From positions 1-39,965 of the forward strand of contig CAKUCX010000028.1 in the NCBI GenBank assembly GCA_934643865.1: DNA of 39,965 nt, written 5' to 3'. Position numbers and translations under genes: made by a program. How positions within the stretch are numbered: the stretch's first letter is position 1; each line of letters opens with the position of its first letter. Below are positions 15,069 through 22,384 of this stretch, one piece after another. Under the pieces are notes generated by a model that saw only the letters and a program-made list of their open reading frames with translations, did not search any database and was not told the DNA's origin. The stretch comes from an uncultured Kiritimatiellota bacterium (GTDB taxonomy: Bacteria > Verrucomicrobiota > Kiritimatiellia > RFP12 > UBA1067).

Positions 15069-17097
15069 CGCGCACCGTCTTGTCGCGGCGGCGGTCGCCC
15101 TCGCCGCCGCCCTCGCCCCGGCCGTCCCCAAGCCGGGCTACTACCATCCCTCCAGCGTCCAGGCCGGCGCGACGACGCGCGTCATCATGGGCGGCGACGC
15201 CGTCTGGAACGTGCAGGGCGCCTGGGTGAGCGGCGGCGGCGTGAAGGTCACGCGCATCGTCCCCGTCCCCGGCTTCCCCCGCGCGGCGGGCAGGACGGAG
15301 CGCCCCTTCGTGCGTACCTGGCTCTACGACCTCCTGGAAAACAAGCTGCCGACCGACAAGCGCCACCGCAAGCTGCCGCCGGAGGCGACGATCAAGGAGA
15401 CCGACTGGGAGGAATGCGCCTGGTGGTTCTTCCTCGACGCCCTCGACAACCTGGAGCTGCAGATCGTCGCGCGCGACCTCTACACGCCCGAGAGCTACCC
15501 GCAGGACACGCCCGCGCTCAACAAGCTGCTCATCCTCGACGTGGAGGTGGACGCGGACGCGAAGCCGGGGCGGCGCGACATCTTCCTCTACGACAACGCG
15601 AGCATGAGCGCCCCCCATCCGTTTTACATCACGAAGGAGCCGCACGTCTGCGAGCCGTTCTTCGTTTTCCCTCCGCGCGACAAGCACATCCCCCTGCCGC
15701 ACGTCCTCCACCTGCCGCCGGACCTCAAGCCGCATCCGCTCCCGGTCCACCTCGACGGACAGATCTGGCCCGGCGAGGTCGACGGCTACACGCTCCGCCT
15801 TGAAGAGGGCCAGCAGCTCGTCTGCTCCCTCCTCGGCCGCGAGCTCTGCCCCTACCTCGGCGACGCCGTGCCGGGCTACTTCAACCCCGTCCTGCGCCTC
15901 TACGATTCGCGCGGCAAGGAGGTCGCCTTCGCGGACGACTTCTACTACCTGCCCGATCCCGTCCTGACCTACAAGGTCCCCGAGGACGGCTTCTACATCC
16001 TGAAGGTCCACGACAACCTCTTCCGGGGCGGCCCGAACTTCGTCTACTCCGTCTTCTGCCGCGACGCGCGGACGGACCGCCCGCTCTACGCGCCGCGCGA
16101 CCGCGCCTTCGCGTGCTACCCGCAGCCGGCCTCCTTCGTGCCGCCGAAGGCCGCGCCCGGGCGCATCGTCCGCAAGGGCTCGATCGACATCCCCGGCCGC
16201 GTCGACCGCCACACGTTCACGGTCAAGGAGCCCGGCACGTGGCACTTCGAGCTCTACGCGCGCCGCGAAGGCTCGCCGCTCGACGGCGTCCTGCAGCTCT
16301 ACGGGCCGATGGGCGACCTGCCGCTTTCCGTTGCGCCGCTTCTCGCGACGTGGGACGACGCGCCCGGCCGCCTCTTCGTCGAGAAGAACGTCGGCAGCGA
16401 CGACCTGCCGATCATCAAGAAGTTCATGCTCTACGAGGGCAGCATCCCCCAGGCGGAGTGCGACCCCTCCGGCACCTTCACCTTCGAGACGCCCGGGACC
16501 TACTGCGTGACGGTCGCGGACCAGCCGGGCCTCGGCGGCGAACACTACGACTACACGCTCGTCATCGCGCCGGCCGAGCCGTCGTTCGAGGTCTTCGCGC
16601 TTGAGTCCGCCTGCCTTGTCCGGGACGGAACCGCGCGCTTCACGGCGTGCGTCCTCCGCAAGGACGGCTTTGCGGGCGACATCGCCTTCGACAGCACGGA
16701 CGACTACGAGGTGAGCGGCGGCTTCTCCGGCGACGAGCGCGAGGTCGACGTCTCCATCTCCTTCGGCGAGAAGATGAAGTGGACGGGCCTCACGAACCTC
16801 CAGCTCACGGCCTCCGGCGAGCTGCCGAGCGGCAAGACGCTCACGGTGCGCGTGACGCCGACCGACCCGGCGGAGCAGGCCTTCGCCTATTCGCATCTGC
16901 TGCCGGCGCGCGGCTTCACCTTCGGCGTCGCCGAGGCGCCGACGCGCGAGAAGTTCAAGCATGCCGGGCCGCACCTCACGCCCGTGAAGACGCAGCACAG
17001 CGGCGGCAAGAGCTGCATCTCGTGCCACGACAAGAAGAAGGCCAAGAGCCACAACAAGGGCAAGGCGTGCAATGAGTGCCATCAGGATAAGGAATAG
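15061..17097 (+). CDS. Exported beta-domain protein with C-terminal di-heme cytochrome c tail
   Basis: 678 residues; starts eight bases before the end of DUF1501. A signal peptide (AAAVALAAALAPAVP) is followed by beta-rich domains resembling bacterial pre-peptidase C-terminal (PPC) modules around residues 235-345 (PGEVDGYTLRLEEGQQLVCS through YKVPEDGFYILKVHD) and 375-505 (GSIDIPGRVDRHTFTV through YCVTVADQPG). The last 30 residues carry two CxxCH c-type heme motifs, CISCH (Cys652, Cys655, His656) and CNECH (Cys670, Cys673, His674), in a Lys-rich segment with extra His residues that could serve as distal ligands. This implies heme attachment in the periplasm and electron transfer. It looks as if the cytochrome module usually fused to DUF1549 partners has moved here. 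The exact function is unknown. Confidence 0.75.
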   Translation: MPSAHRLVAAAVALAAALAPAVPKPGYYHPSSVQAGATTRVIMGGDAVWNVQGAWVSGGGVKVTRIVPVPGFPRAAGRTERPFVRTWLYDLLENKLPTDKRHRKLPPEATIKETDWEECAWWFFLDALDNLELQIVARDLYTPESYPQDTPALNKLLILDVEVDADAKPGRRDIFLYDNASMSAPHPFYITKEPHVCEPFFVFPPRDKHIPLPHVLHLPPDLKPHPLPVHLDGQIWPGEVDGYTLRLEEGQQLVCSLLGRELCPYLGDAVPGYFNPVLRLYDSRGKEVAFADDFYYLPDPVLTYKVPEDGFYILKVHDNLFRGGPNFVYSVFCRDARTDRPLYAPRDRAFACYPQPASFVPPKAAPGRIVRKGSIDIPGRVDRHTFTVKEPGTWHFELYARREGSPLDGVLQLYGPMGDLPLSVAPLLATWDDAPGRLFVEKNVGSDDLPIIKKFMLYEGSIPQAECDPSGTFTFETPGTYCVTVADQPGLGGEHYDYTLVIAPAEPSFEVFALESACLVRDGTARFTACVLRKDGFAGDIAFDSTDDYEVSGGFSGDEREVDVSISFGEKMKWTGLTNLQLTASGELPSGKTLTVRVTPTDPAEQAFAYSHLLPARGFTFGVAEAPTREKFKHAGPHLTPVKTQHSGGKSCISCHDKKKAKSHNKGKACNECHQDKE

Positions 17098-18550
17098 CGC
17101 CGCCGCGCGCCCGGCCGCCCCCGGCGCACCGCTCTCGAACAAGCCCCCGAAGCGACGGGGTTCGCCGTTTCCGGTCCTCCTCCTCCTGGCGCTCGTGGGC
17201 GTGGGGGGCTACTTCGGGTGGAAGGAGTTCGACCGGCGCCAGAAGGCGCGCCGCGCGCGGGAGGCCGAATACGCGCGCCTCCTCGCCGAGCAGGAGGCGC
17301 GCGAGAAGGCCGACGCGGAGGCGGCGAGGCAGACGGGGAAGAAGCCGTCCGGGACCGATGCCAAGACGGAACGTGAGGCGGCGCCGGAGGTGCCGAAGAA
17401 GAAGTCCGCGACGGAGATCTGGCAGGCGCGCGAGGCCGGGCGCAAGGCCGCGCTGGAGAAGGTCGCGGAGGCGCGCAAAAGGCCCGACGCGCGCCCGCTC
17501 AACGGCTTCGCCGGCATCCGTTTCGGCGAGCCGCTGAAGGACGGGTCGGCGGTGCGCTGGGGGACGGTGCTGGACGATGACGCGGGCGGCTCCGTCGCGG
17601 CGCGAGGCGCCGCCTTCGCCGTCTACGGCCCCACGCTCAAGAAGCCGTTCATGTCCCTGGGCGCGCGCCCGCTCGTGTGGGTGACGCCGAAGACGCGCCG
17701 CCCCTACCGCATCGAGTTCGCGCGCGCCCTGGCGCCGAAGCCGGGCCGTCTGCACGACGCCGAGACGACGAACCTCGTTGCGTTCCTCTCGAAGCGCTTC
17801 TCGGCCGAGCCGTTCGCCACGCTGCCGCTCGACCCCGACGTGGCGGGCTGCGAGTACGTCTTCCCGATGGGAAGCGCCACGGTGACGGTCGCCGAGAGCG
17901 GCGAGCGGCTCGTCTTCTCCGTCGAGCGCGAGGACTTGCGTGCGGAGGCGCTGGCGGAGTCCGAGGCGCTGCGGGCCGCCGAGAAGAAGGTCGCCGCCGA
18001 GGACGGCGAGGCCCTCGCCTCCCGCCGCTATCCGCGCCGTCCGGTCGACAAGAAGCTGTATGCGGGCGTGCGCTTCAAGGACGAGACGCCGCGCGCGTTC
18101 TGCGGCGTTGTGCTGCCGAGCCGGCCGCCGGAGAGCGCGACGCTCGTCGTGCCGCAGAAGGGCCCCAAGGGCTTCTTCCTCGACTACGAGTGGGCGAAGT
18201 GCCGTCCGTTCCGGGGCTTCACGCGCGGGCGCGCGGACGTGGATTCGAAGCGCGGGGGCGTCTTCGCCGTCACGCTCTTCAGCGAGGGCGGTAGCGGCGG
18301 CCTTGACGACGCGGACTACTTCGCGTCCGTGCGGACGGCCCTTTCGGAACACTACAAGGTGACGCCCGAGGAGAAGAAGGCGGCGGAGGGCGAACGCTTC
18401 CCTCAGCTCGTCTACCGCATCGGCGATCTCGTCGTGGCGTTCGGTCCCGACGCGCGCGGCGGCTTCCGGCTGCGCGCCGAGAACGAAGTCCTCGCCGCGC
18501 TTGCCCAGGAGGACGCCGCCACAAGTCCCCACGGGCCCGCGCGCCGGTAG
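17072..18550 (+). CDS. Membrane-anchored hypothetical protein of the heme-protein operon
   Basis: 492 residues of unrecognised family. A cytoplasmic basic start is followed by one membrane helix (FPVLLLLALVGVGGYFGW, about residues 29-46), then a strongly charged Arg/Glu/Ala coiled-coil stretch (to about 135), and two similar globular halves. Each half begins with a comparable strand, NGFAGIRFGEPLKD (about residue 146) and KLYAGVRFKDETPRA (about 330), so the periplasmic part is probably an internal duplication. The start overlaps the heme gene by 26 bases. The bitopic topology suggests it tethers the exported DUF1549/DUF1501/heme proteins at the membrane; that is inference from context. No catalytic motif is evident. 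Confidence 0.7.
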   Translation: MSAIRIRNSAAARPAAPGAPLSNKPPKRRGSPFPVLLLLALVGVGGYFGWKEFDRRQKARRAREAEYARLLAEQEAREKADAEAARQTGKKPSGTDAKTEREAAPEVPKKKSATEIWQAREAGRKAALEKVAEARKRPDARPLNGFAGIRFGEPLKDGSAVRWGTVLDDDAGGSVAARGAAFAVYGPTLKKPFMSLGARPLVWVTPKTRRPYRIEFARALAPKPGRLHDAETTNLVAFLSKRFSAEPFATLPLDPDVAGCEYVFPMGSATVTVAESGERLVFSVEREDLRAEALAESEALRAAEKKVAAEDGEALASRRYPRRPVDKKLYAGVRFKDETPRAFCGVVLPSRPPESATLVVPQKGPKGFFLDYEWAKCRPFRGFTRGRADVDSKRGGVFAVTLFSEGGSGGLDDADYFASVRTALSEHYKVTPEEKKAAEGERFPQLVYRIGDLVVAFGPDARGGFRLRAENEVLAALAQEDAATSPHGPARR

Positions 18551-18587
18551 GCGCGCCGCACGCCGTGAAGCAAACACCTCCTTTGCC

Positions 18588-19862
18588 ATGAAGAAACTAC
18601 CGTTTACGAACGCCCAGCTTGAGGCGATTGCGCGGACGTATCCGACGCCGTTCCACATCTACGACGAGGCGGCCATCCGCGCGAATGCGCGGCGGCTCAA
18701 GAACGCCTTTGCCTGGAATGCGGGATTCCACGAGTATTTCGCGGTGAAGGCGACGCCGAATCCCCACCTGATGAAGATCCTGCGCGAGGAGGGCTTCGGC
18801 AGCGACTGTTCCTCGCTCGCGGAGCTTGTGCTTGCCGAGGCGGCGGGCAACGTGGGCGAGGACATCATGTTCACGTCGAACGACACGCCGGACGAGGAGT
18901 TCCGCAAGGCGCAGGCGCTGGGCGCGATCGTCAACCTCGACGACATCACGCACCTCGCGGCGGTGGAGCGCGCGTGCGGGGGCCTTCCCGGGCTGATGTG
19001 CTGCCGGTGGAATCCCGGGCCGCTCAAGGGCGGGAACGCGATCATCGGCAAGCCCGAGGAGGCGAAGTACGGCTTCACGACCGAACAGCTCTACGACGCC
19101 TACGCGCAGATGAAGGCGAAGGGCGTGCGGCGGTTCGGCCTCCACACGATGGTCGCCTCGAACGAACTCGACCCCCAGTACATCATCGACACGGCAACGC
19201 TTCTCTTCGACCGCGTGGTGGACCTCTCGCGAAAGGTCGGCATCACGTTCGACTTCGTGAACATCGGCGGCGGCATCGGCATCCCCTACCGTCCGGACCA
19301 GGCGGCGCAGCCGCTGGAGAAGATCGGCGCGGGCATCGAGGCGGCCTATCGGACGCACCTTCGCGCGCAGGGCCACCCGGACCTGAAGCTCTACATGGAG
19401 TGCGGGCGCTGCATCACGGGGCCCTACGGCTACCTCGTCGCGCGCGTGCGCCACGTCAAGAAGACCTACCGCACCTACGTGGGGCTCGATGCGTGCATGT
19501 CGAACCTGATGCGTCCCGCGCTCTACGGCGCCTACCACCACATTTCGGTACCGAAGTACGGTCCGGCCGGGACGGCCTACACGGAGACGCCCGCCGTGCC
19601 GCTCATGCGCTGCGACGTGACGGGCTCGCTCTGCGAGAACAACGACAAGTTCGCGATCCAGCGCGACATCCCCGTCGTCGCGCCCGGCGACCTCGTCGTC
19701 CTCCACGACGCGGGGGCGCACGGCCACGCGATGGGCTTCCAGTACAACGGCAAGCTCCGCAGCGCGGAGCTGCTGCTGCGTCCGGACGGCTCGGTGACGT
19801 GCATCCGCCGCGCGGAGACGCTGCGCGACTACTTCGCGACGCTCGACTTCCCGGGGCTATGA
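18588..19862 (+). CDS. lysA: Diaminopimelate decarboxylase
   Basis: 424 residues; converts meso-diaminopimelate to L-lysine with pyridoxal phosphate. The cofactor lysine is Lys54 in YFAVKATPNP; the phosphate-binding glycine loop is NIGGGIGIPYR (about residue 226); the C-terminal active-site motif CENNDKFA starts at Cys349, followed by GDLVVLHDAGAHG. This version (CENNDKFA instead of CESGD) and the ending YNGKLRSAELLL fit the divergent LysA subgroup found in clostridia and gut anaerobes. I chose ATG 18588 because TYPTPFHIYDEAAI then falls where the family begins; the upstream in-frame extension is Arg-rich shadow. There is no Shine-Dalgarno: the bases before the start read ACCTCCTTT, which resembles the anti-Shine-Dalgarno itself. 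It lies 37 bases after the membrane-anchored gene and overlaps the next gene by ATGA. Confidence 0.9.
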   Translation: MKKLPFTNAQLEAIARTYPTPFHIYDEAAIRANARRLKNAFAWNAGFHEYFAVKATPNPHLMKILREEGFGSDCSSLAELVLAEAAGNVGEDIMFTSNDTPDEEFRKAQALGAIVNLDDITHLAAVERACGGLPGLMCCRWNPGPLKGGNAIIGKPEEAKYGFTTEQLYDAYAQMKAKGVRRFGLHTMVASNELDPQYIIDTATLLFDRVVDLSRKVGITFDFVNIGGGIGIPYRPDQAAQPLEKIGAGIEAAYRTHLRAQGHPDLKLYMECGRCITGPYGYLVARVRHVKKTYRTYVGLDACMSNLMRPALYGAYHHISVPKYGPAGTAYTETPAVPLMRCDVTGSLCENNDKFAIQRDIPVVAPGDLVVLHDAGAHGHAMGFQYNGKLRSAELLLRPDGSVTCIRRAETLRDYFATLDFPGL

Positions 19863-22177
19863 AGCGCCTCGTCGCGGTCGCCCTGTTGGCGGCGCGCCTT
19901 GCCGCCGCCGCGCCGCCGCCCCTCGTGCTGGCGGCGCGCGGCGCGCCGCCCGCCGCGACGATCGTCGTGCGCGCCGGGGCGACGGCGTGCGAACGGTATG
20001 CGGCCGACGAGCTGCGCGCGTTCCTGGAACGGCAGACGGGCGTCGCGCTGCCGGTCGCGACGGACGACGGGCCGCTTCCCGCGCGCGCCATCCTCCTGGG
20101 CGAGACGCGCCAGACGGAACGCCTGTTGGGCGCGGCCGGCGCGGCCCGCGACCTTGGCGACGAGGGGTTCCGCCTGAAGGCCGTGCCGCCGCATCTGCTG
20201 ATTCTCGGCGGGGAAGGGCGGGGGCCGCTCTACGGCGTCTACGAGCTGCTGGAGCGCTTCGGGGGGTGTGCGTGGTACGCGCCCCGCTTCGAGGTCGTGC
20301 CGGCCCTCGCCGTCTTCTCCGTGCCGGGCGACCTTGACGAGACGCAGCGCCCCGCCTTCGCCCTGCGCACGGAGAACTGGGGCGCGTCCTCGGCGGAGGG
20401 ACGTGCGTTTGCGGCACGCAACAAGCTCAATCTGCGGGACTTCGACGCGAAGCTGGGCGGAAGCCGGTTCCGCTTCGATCCCGTTCTCGGCATGTGCCAT
20501 ACGTTCAACCGCCTCCTCCCGCCCGAAGCGTGGTTCGACGCGCACCCCGAATACTTCTCGCTCGTGAACGGGCGCCGTCTCAGGGTGAGGACCCAGCTCT
20601 GCCTCACGAACCCGGACGTCGTGCGCCTCTGCACCGAGAAGGTGCTGGCGCGCATCGCGGCGTCCTACCCGAAGGGCATCCGGTACTACGGGGTCTCGCC
20701 GAACGACTGGCTGAATGCGTGCGAATGCCCGGACTGCGCCGCGCTCGACCGCCGGGCGAAGTCCCGGAGCGGGTCGCTGATCGCGTTCGTGAACACGATC
20801 GCCGAGGCCGTGGAGGCGCGCTATCCCGATGTCGTCATCCAGACGCTTGCCTACTCCTACACGCGCCGTCCGCCGGAGGGGATCGCGCCGCGCCGCAACG
20901 TGCAGGTGTGCCTCTGCACGATCGAGTGCGACTTCGCGAAGCCGATCCCCGTGAGCCGGGCGCGCGAGAATCGCCGCGTGCGGCACGCCTTCGGCGTCTG
21001 GGCGGCGGGGGGATGCCGGCTGGGCGTGTGGGACTACGCATCGAACTTCGGCTGCTACCAGCATATCTGGCCGAACTACGACGCGCTGCGGGGAAACCTC
21101 GCGTTCTTCCGCGACCAGGGCGTGCGGGAGGTGTTCACGCTCACGAACAGCGGAGGGGCGAACGACGTGTGGTCGAACATCCGCTGCTGGCTGCTCGCGA
21201 AGTGGATGTGGAATCCGGGCCTGGACGAGGGGATGCTCCTGGCGCGCTGCTTCCGGGACCATTTTGGCCCGGCCGCGCCCGACGTCCAGGCGTATTTCGA
21301 CTTCATCCGCGCCCTGCCGCGCGACACGAAGCGCTTCCCGCTGACGTGCTTCGCGAACGTCTATGCGGCGGGCATCGAGACGGCGGACCTCGTGCGGGCG
21401 GATGCGCTCCTGGCGCGCGCGGCGGCGCGCGTGGCGGGGACGGCATGGGAGGAGAACGTGCGGCTCGCGCGCATCCCCGTCGACTTCACGCGCGCCCTGC
21501 GCGGGGCGGCGCGGCCGTCGCTCTCCCGCCGGGCCGTCGATCTGGCGCGCTGGCGTGCGGAGCGGGCGGCGGCCCGCCGACTCGTCGCGGTGATGGACCG
21601 CCCGGGCGGGCTCGCCCTTGCGGACGACCGCGCGGGGCGCACGGCGTTCGCCACGCGCCTCCGCGCCCTCGCGGCGCAGGAGGCGCCGCCCGCGCCCGGT
21701 GCGCGGCGGCTCGTTCTGGAGGAGACGCACCTGACGGGCGATTACCCCGCCACGCGCTTCGCCTACGTGGACGACCCCGCCGCGCGCGACGGGCGGGCGA
21801 TCCGGATGCCGGGCGCGGACGGCCCCTGCACGGCCTGGCTCGACTTCCGCTCGCTCGGCCTCGACGCGGAGGGCGTCTACCAGGCGCGCGTGCGCGTGCG
21901 CACGGGGGCGTGCGTGCCGGGCGTGCGTCCCTTTCGGATGGGCATCTACAACCGGGTCTACCGGCGGGTCGTTTCCTCCTATGTGCCGGACGGGGAGGAG
22001 GTGCGGCAGGGGACGACGACGTATCGCTGGTACGCGCTCGACGCGCGGACGCTCCGTCCGGGGGACGCGCTCTGGATCGGCCTGGGGGGCGGCGACGACC
22101 CGAACGAGGCGGCGCCCGACGTGTGGATCGACCGGGTGGCACTCGTCCGCCTCGCCGCCGCCGCGCGCGTCAATTGA
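19859..22177 (+). CDS. Secreted DUF4838 glycoside-hydrolase-like protein
   Basis: 772 residues. ATG 19859 overlaps the lysA stop (ATGA) and gives a signal peptide (MKRLVAVALLAARLAAAA). Residues about 30-135 resemble the N-terminal domain of GH67/GH20-type enzymes (ACERYAADELRAFLERQTG, LGETRQTERLL, LYGVYELLERFGGCAWYAP). The central region has the DUF4838 pattern (WFDAHPEYFSLVNG, LCLTNPDVVRLC, YYGVSPNDWLNACECPDC, GVWDYASNFG, FTLTNSGGANDVWSNIRCW), a likely alpha/beta barrel. A beta-sandwich-like C-terminal domain follows. DUF4838 proteins are thought to be glycosidases related to alpha-glucuronidases, but activity is not established for most. The last codons lie within a 36-bp palindrome that probably ends the transcript. 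The long upstream extension of the frame is a shadow of lysA. Confidence 0.8.
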   Translation: MKRLVAVALLAARLAAAAPPPLVLAARGAPPAATIVVRAGATACERYAADELRAFLERQTGVALPVATDDGPLPARAILLGETRQTERLLGAAGAARDLGDEGFRLKAVPPHLLILGGEGRGPLYGVYELLERFGGCAWYAPRFEVVPALAVFSVPGDLDETQRPAFALRTENWGASSAEGRAFAARNKLNLRDFDAKLGGSRFRFDPVLGMCHTFNRLLPPEAWFDAHPEYFSLVNGRRLRVRTQLCLTNPDVVRLCTEKVLARIAASYPKGIRYYGVSPNDWLNACECPDCAALDRRAKSRSGSLIAFVNTIAEAVEARYPDVVIQTLAYSYTRRPPEGIAPRRNVQVCLCTIECDFAKPIPVSRARENRRVRHAFGVWAAGGCRLGVWDYASNFGCYQHIWPNYDALRGNLAFFRDQGVREVFTLTNSGGANDVWSNIRCWLLAKWMWNPGLDEGMLLARCFRDHFGPAAPDVQAYFDFIRALPRDTKRFPLTCFANVYAAGIETADLVRADALLARAAARVAGTAWEENVRLARIPVDFTRALRGAARPSLSRRAVDLARWRAERAAARRLVAVMDRPGGLALADDRAGRTAFATRLRALAAQEAPPAPGARRLVLEETHLTGDYPATRFAYVDDPAARDGRAIRMPGADGPCTAWLDFRSLGLDAEGVYQARVRVRTGACVPGVRPFRMGIYNRVYRRVVSSYVPDGEEVRQGTTTYRWYALDARTLRPGDALWIGLGGGDDPNEAAPDVWIDRVALVRLAAAARVN

Positions 22178-22191
22178 CGCGCGCGGCGGCG
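22156..22191. terminator. 36-bp perfect palindrome: terminator of the DUF4838 operon and -35 of the tRNA promoter
   Basis: Eighteen-base arms (left arm starts CGCCGCCGCG and ends GTCAA) meet exactly at 22173/22174. The left arm encodes the last codons of DUF4838 and the stop spans the centre; the right arm begins with TTGACG, the -35 hexamer of the tRNA promoter. The RNA hairpin would be very stable, but has no U-tract. Confidence 0.65.
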
Positions 22192-22202
22192 TCTGCTATA
22201 CT
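22174..22202 (+). promoter_or_regulatory. Strong tRNA promoter
   Basis: TTGACG (22174-22179), a 17-base spacer, and TATACT (22197-22202) preceded by TGC. This is the closest to consensus of all promoters in the window, as expected for a stable RNA operon. Confidence 0.8.
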
Positions 22203-22219
22203 TTGGCGCGTTTTCCCTT

Positions 22220-22293
22220 GCGGGCGTAGCTCAATGGCAGAGCGTCGGCCTTCCAAGCCGATGACGAGGGTTCGATTCCCTTCGCCCGCTCCA
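22220..22293 (+). tRNA. tRNA-Gly (anticodon TCC)
   Basis: A 74-base cloverleaf: acceptor GCGGGCG pairs with CGCCCGC (22283-22289), a D-arm with GCTCAATGGCAGAGC, anticodon arm CGGCCTTCCAAGCCG with TCC in the loop, and a T-arm with GGTTCGATTCC. The 3' CCA is encoded. It is transcribed from the 22174-22202 promoter together with tRNA-Leu, five bases downstream. Confidence 0.95.
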
Positions 22294-22298
22294 CCTGT

Positions 22299-22384
22299 GC
22301 CGGAGTGGCGTAATGGCAGCCGCAGCAGACTCAAAATCTGCCGCAGGAAACTGCGTGAGGGTTCGAGTCCCTCCTCCGGCACCA
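22299..22384 (+). tRNA. tRNA-Leu (anticodon CAA)
   Basis: 86 bases: acceptor GCCGGAG pairs with CTCCGGC (22374-22380); the anticodon stem GCAGA/TCTGC encloses loop CTCAAAA with anticodon CAA (22332-22334); a long class II variable arm CGCAGGAAACTGCG follows; T-loop GGTTCGAGTCC; encoded CCA. Its 3' 54 bases are antisense to the end of the AraC-type regulator gene. Confidence 0.95.
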
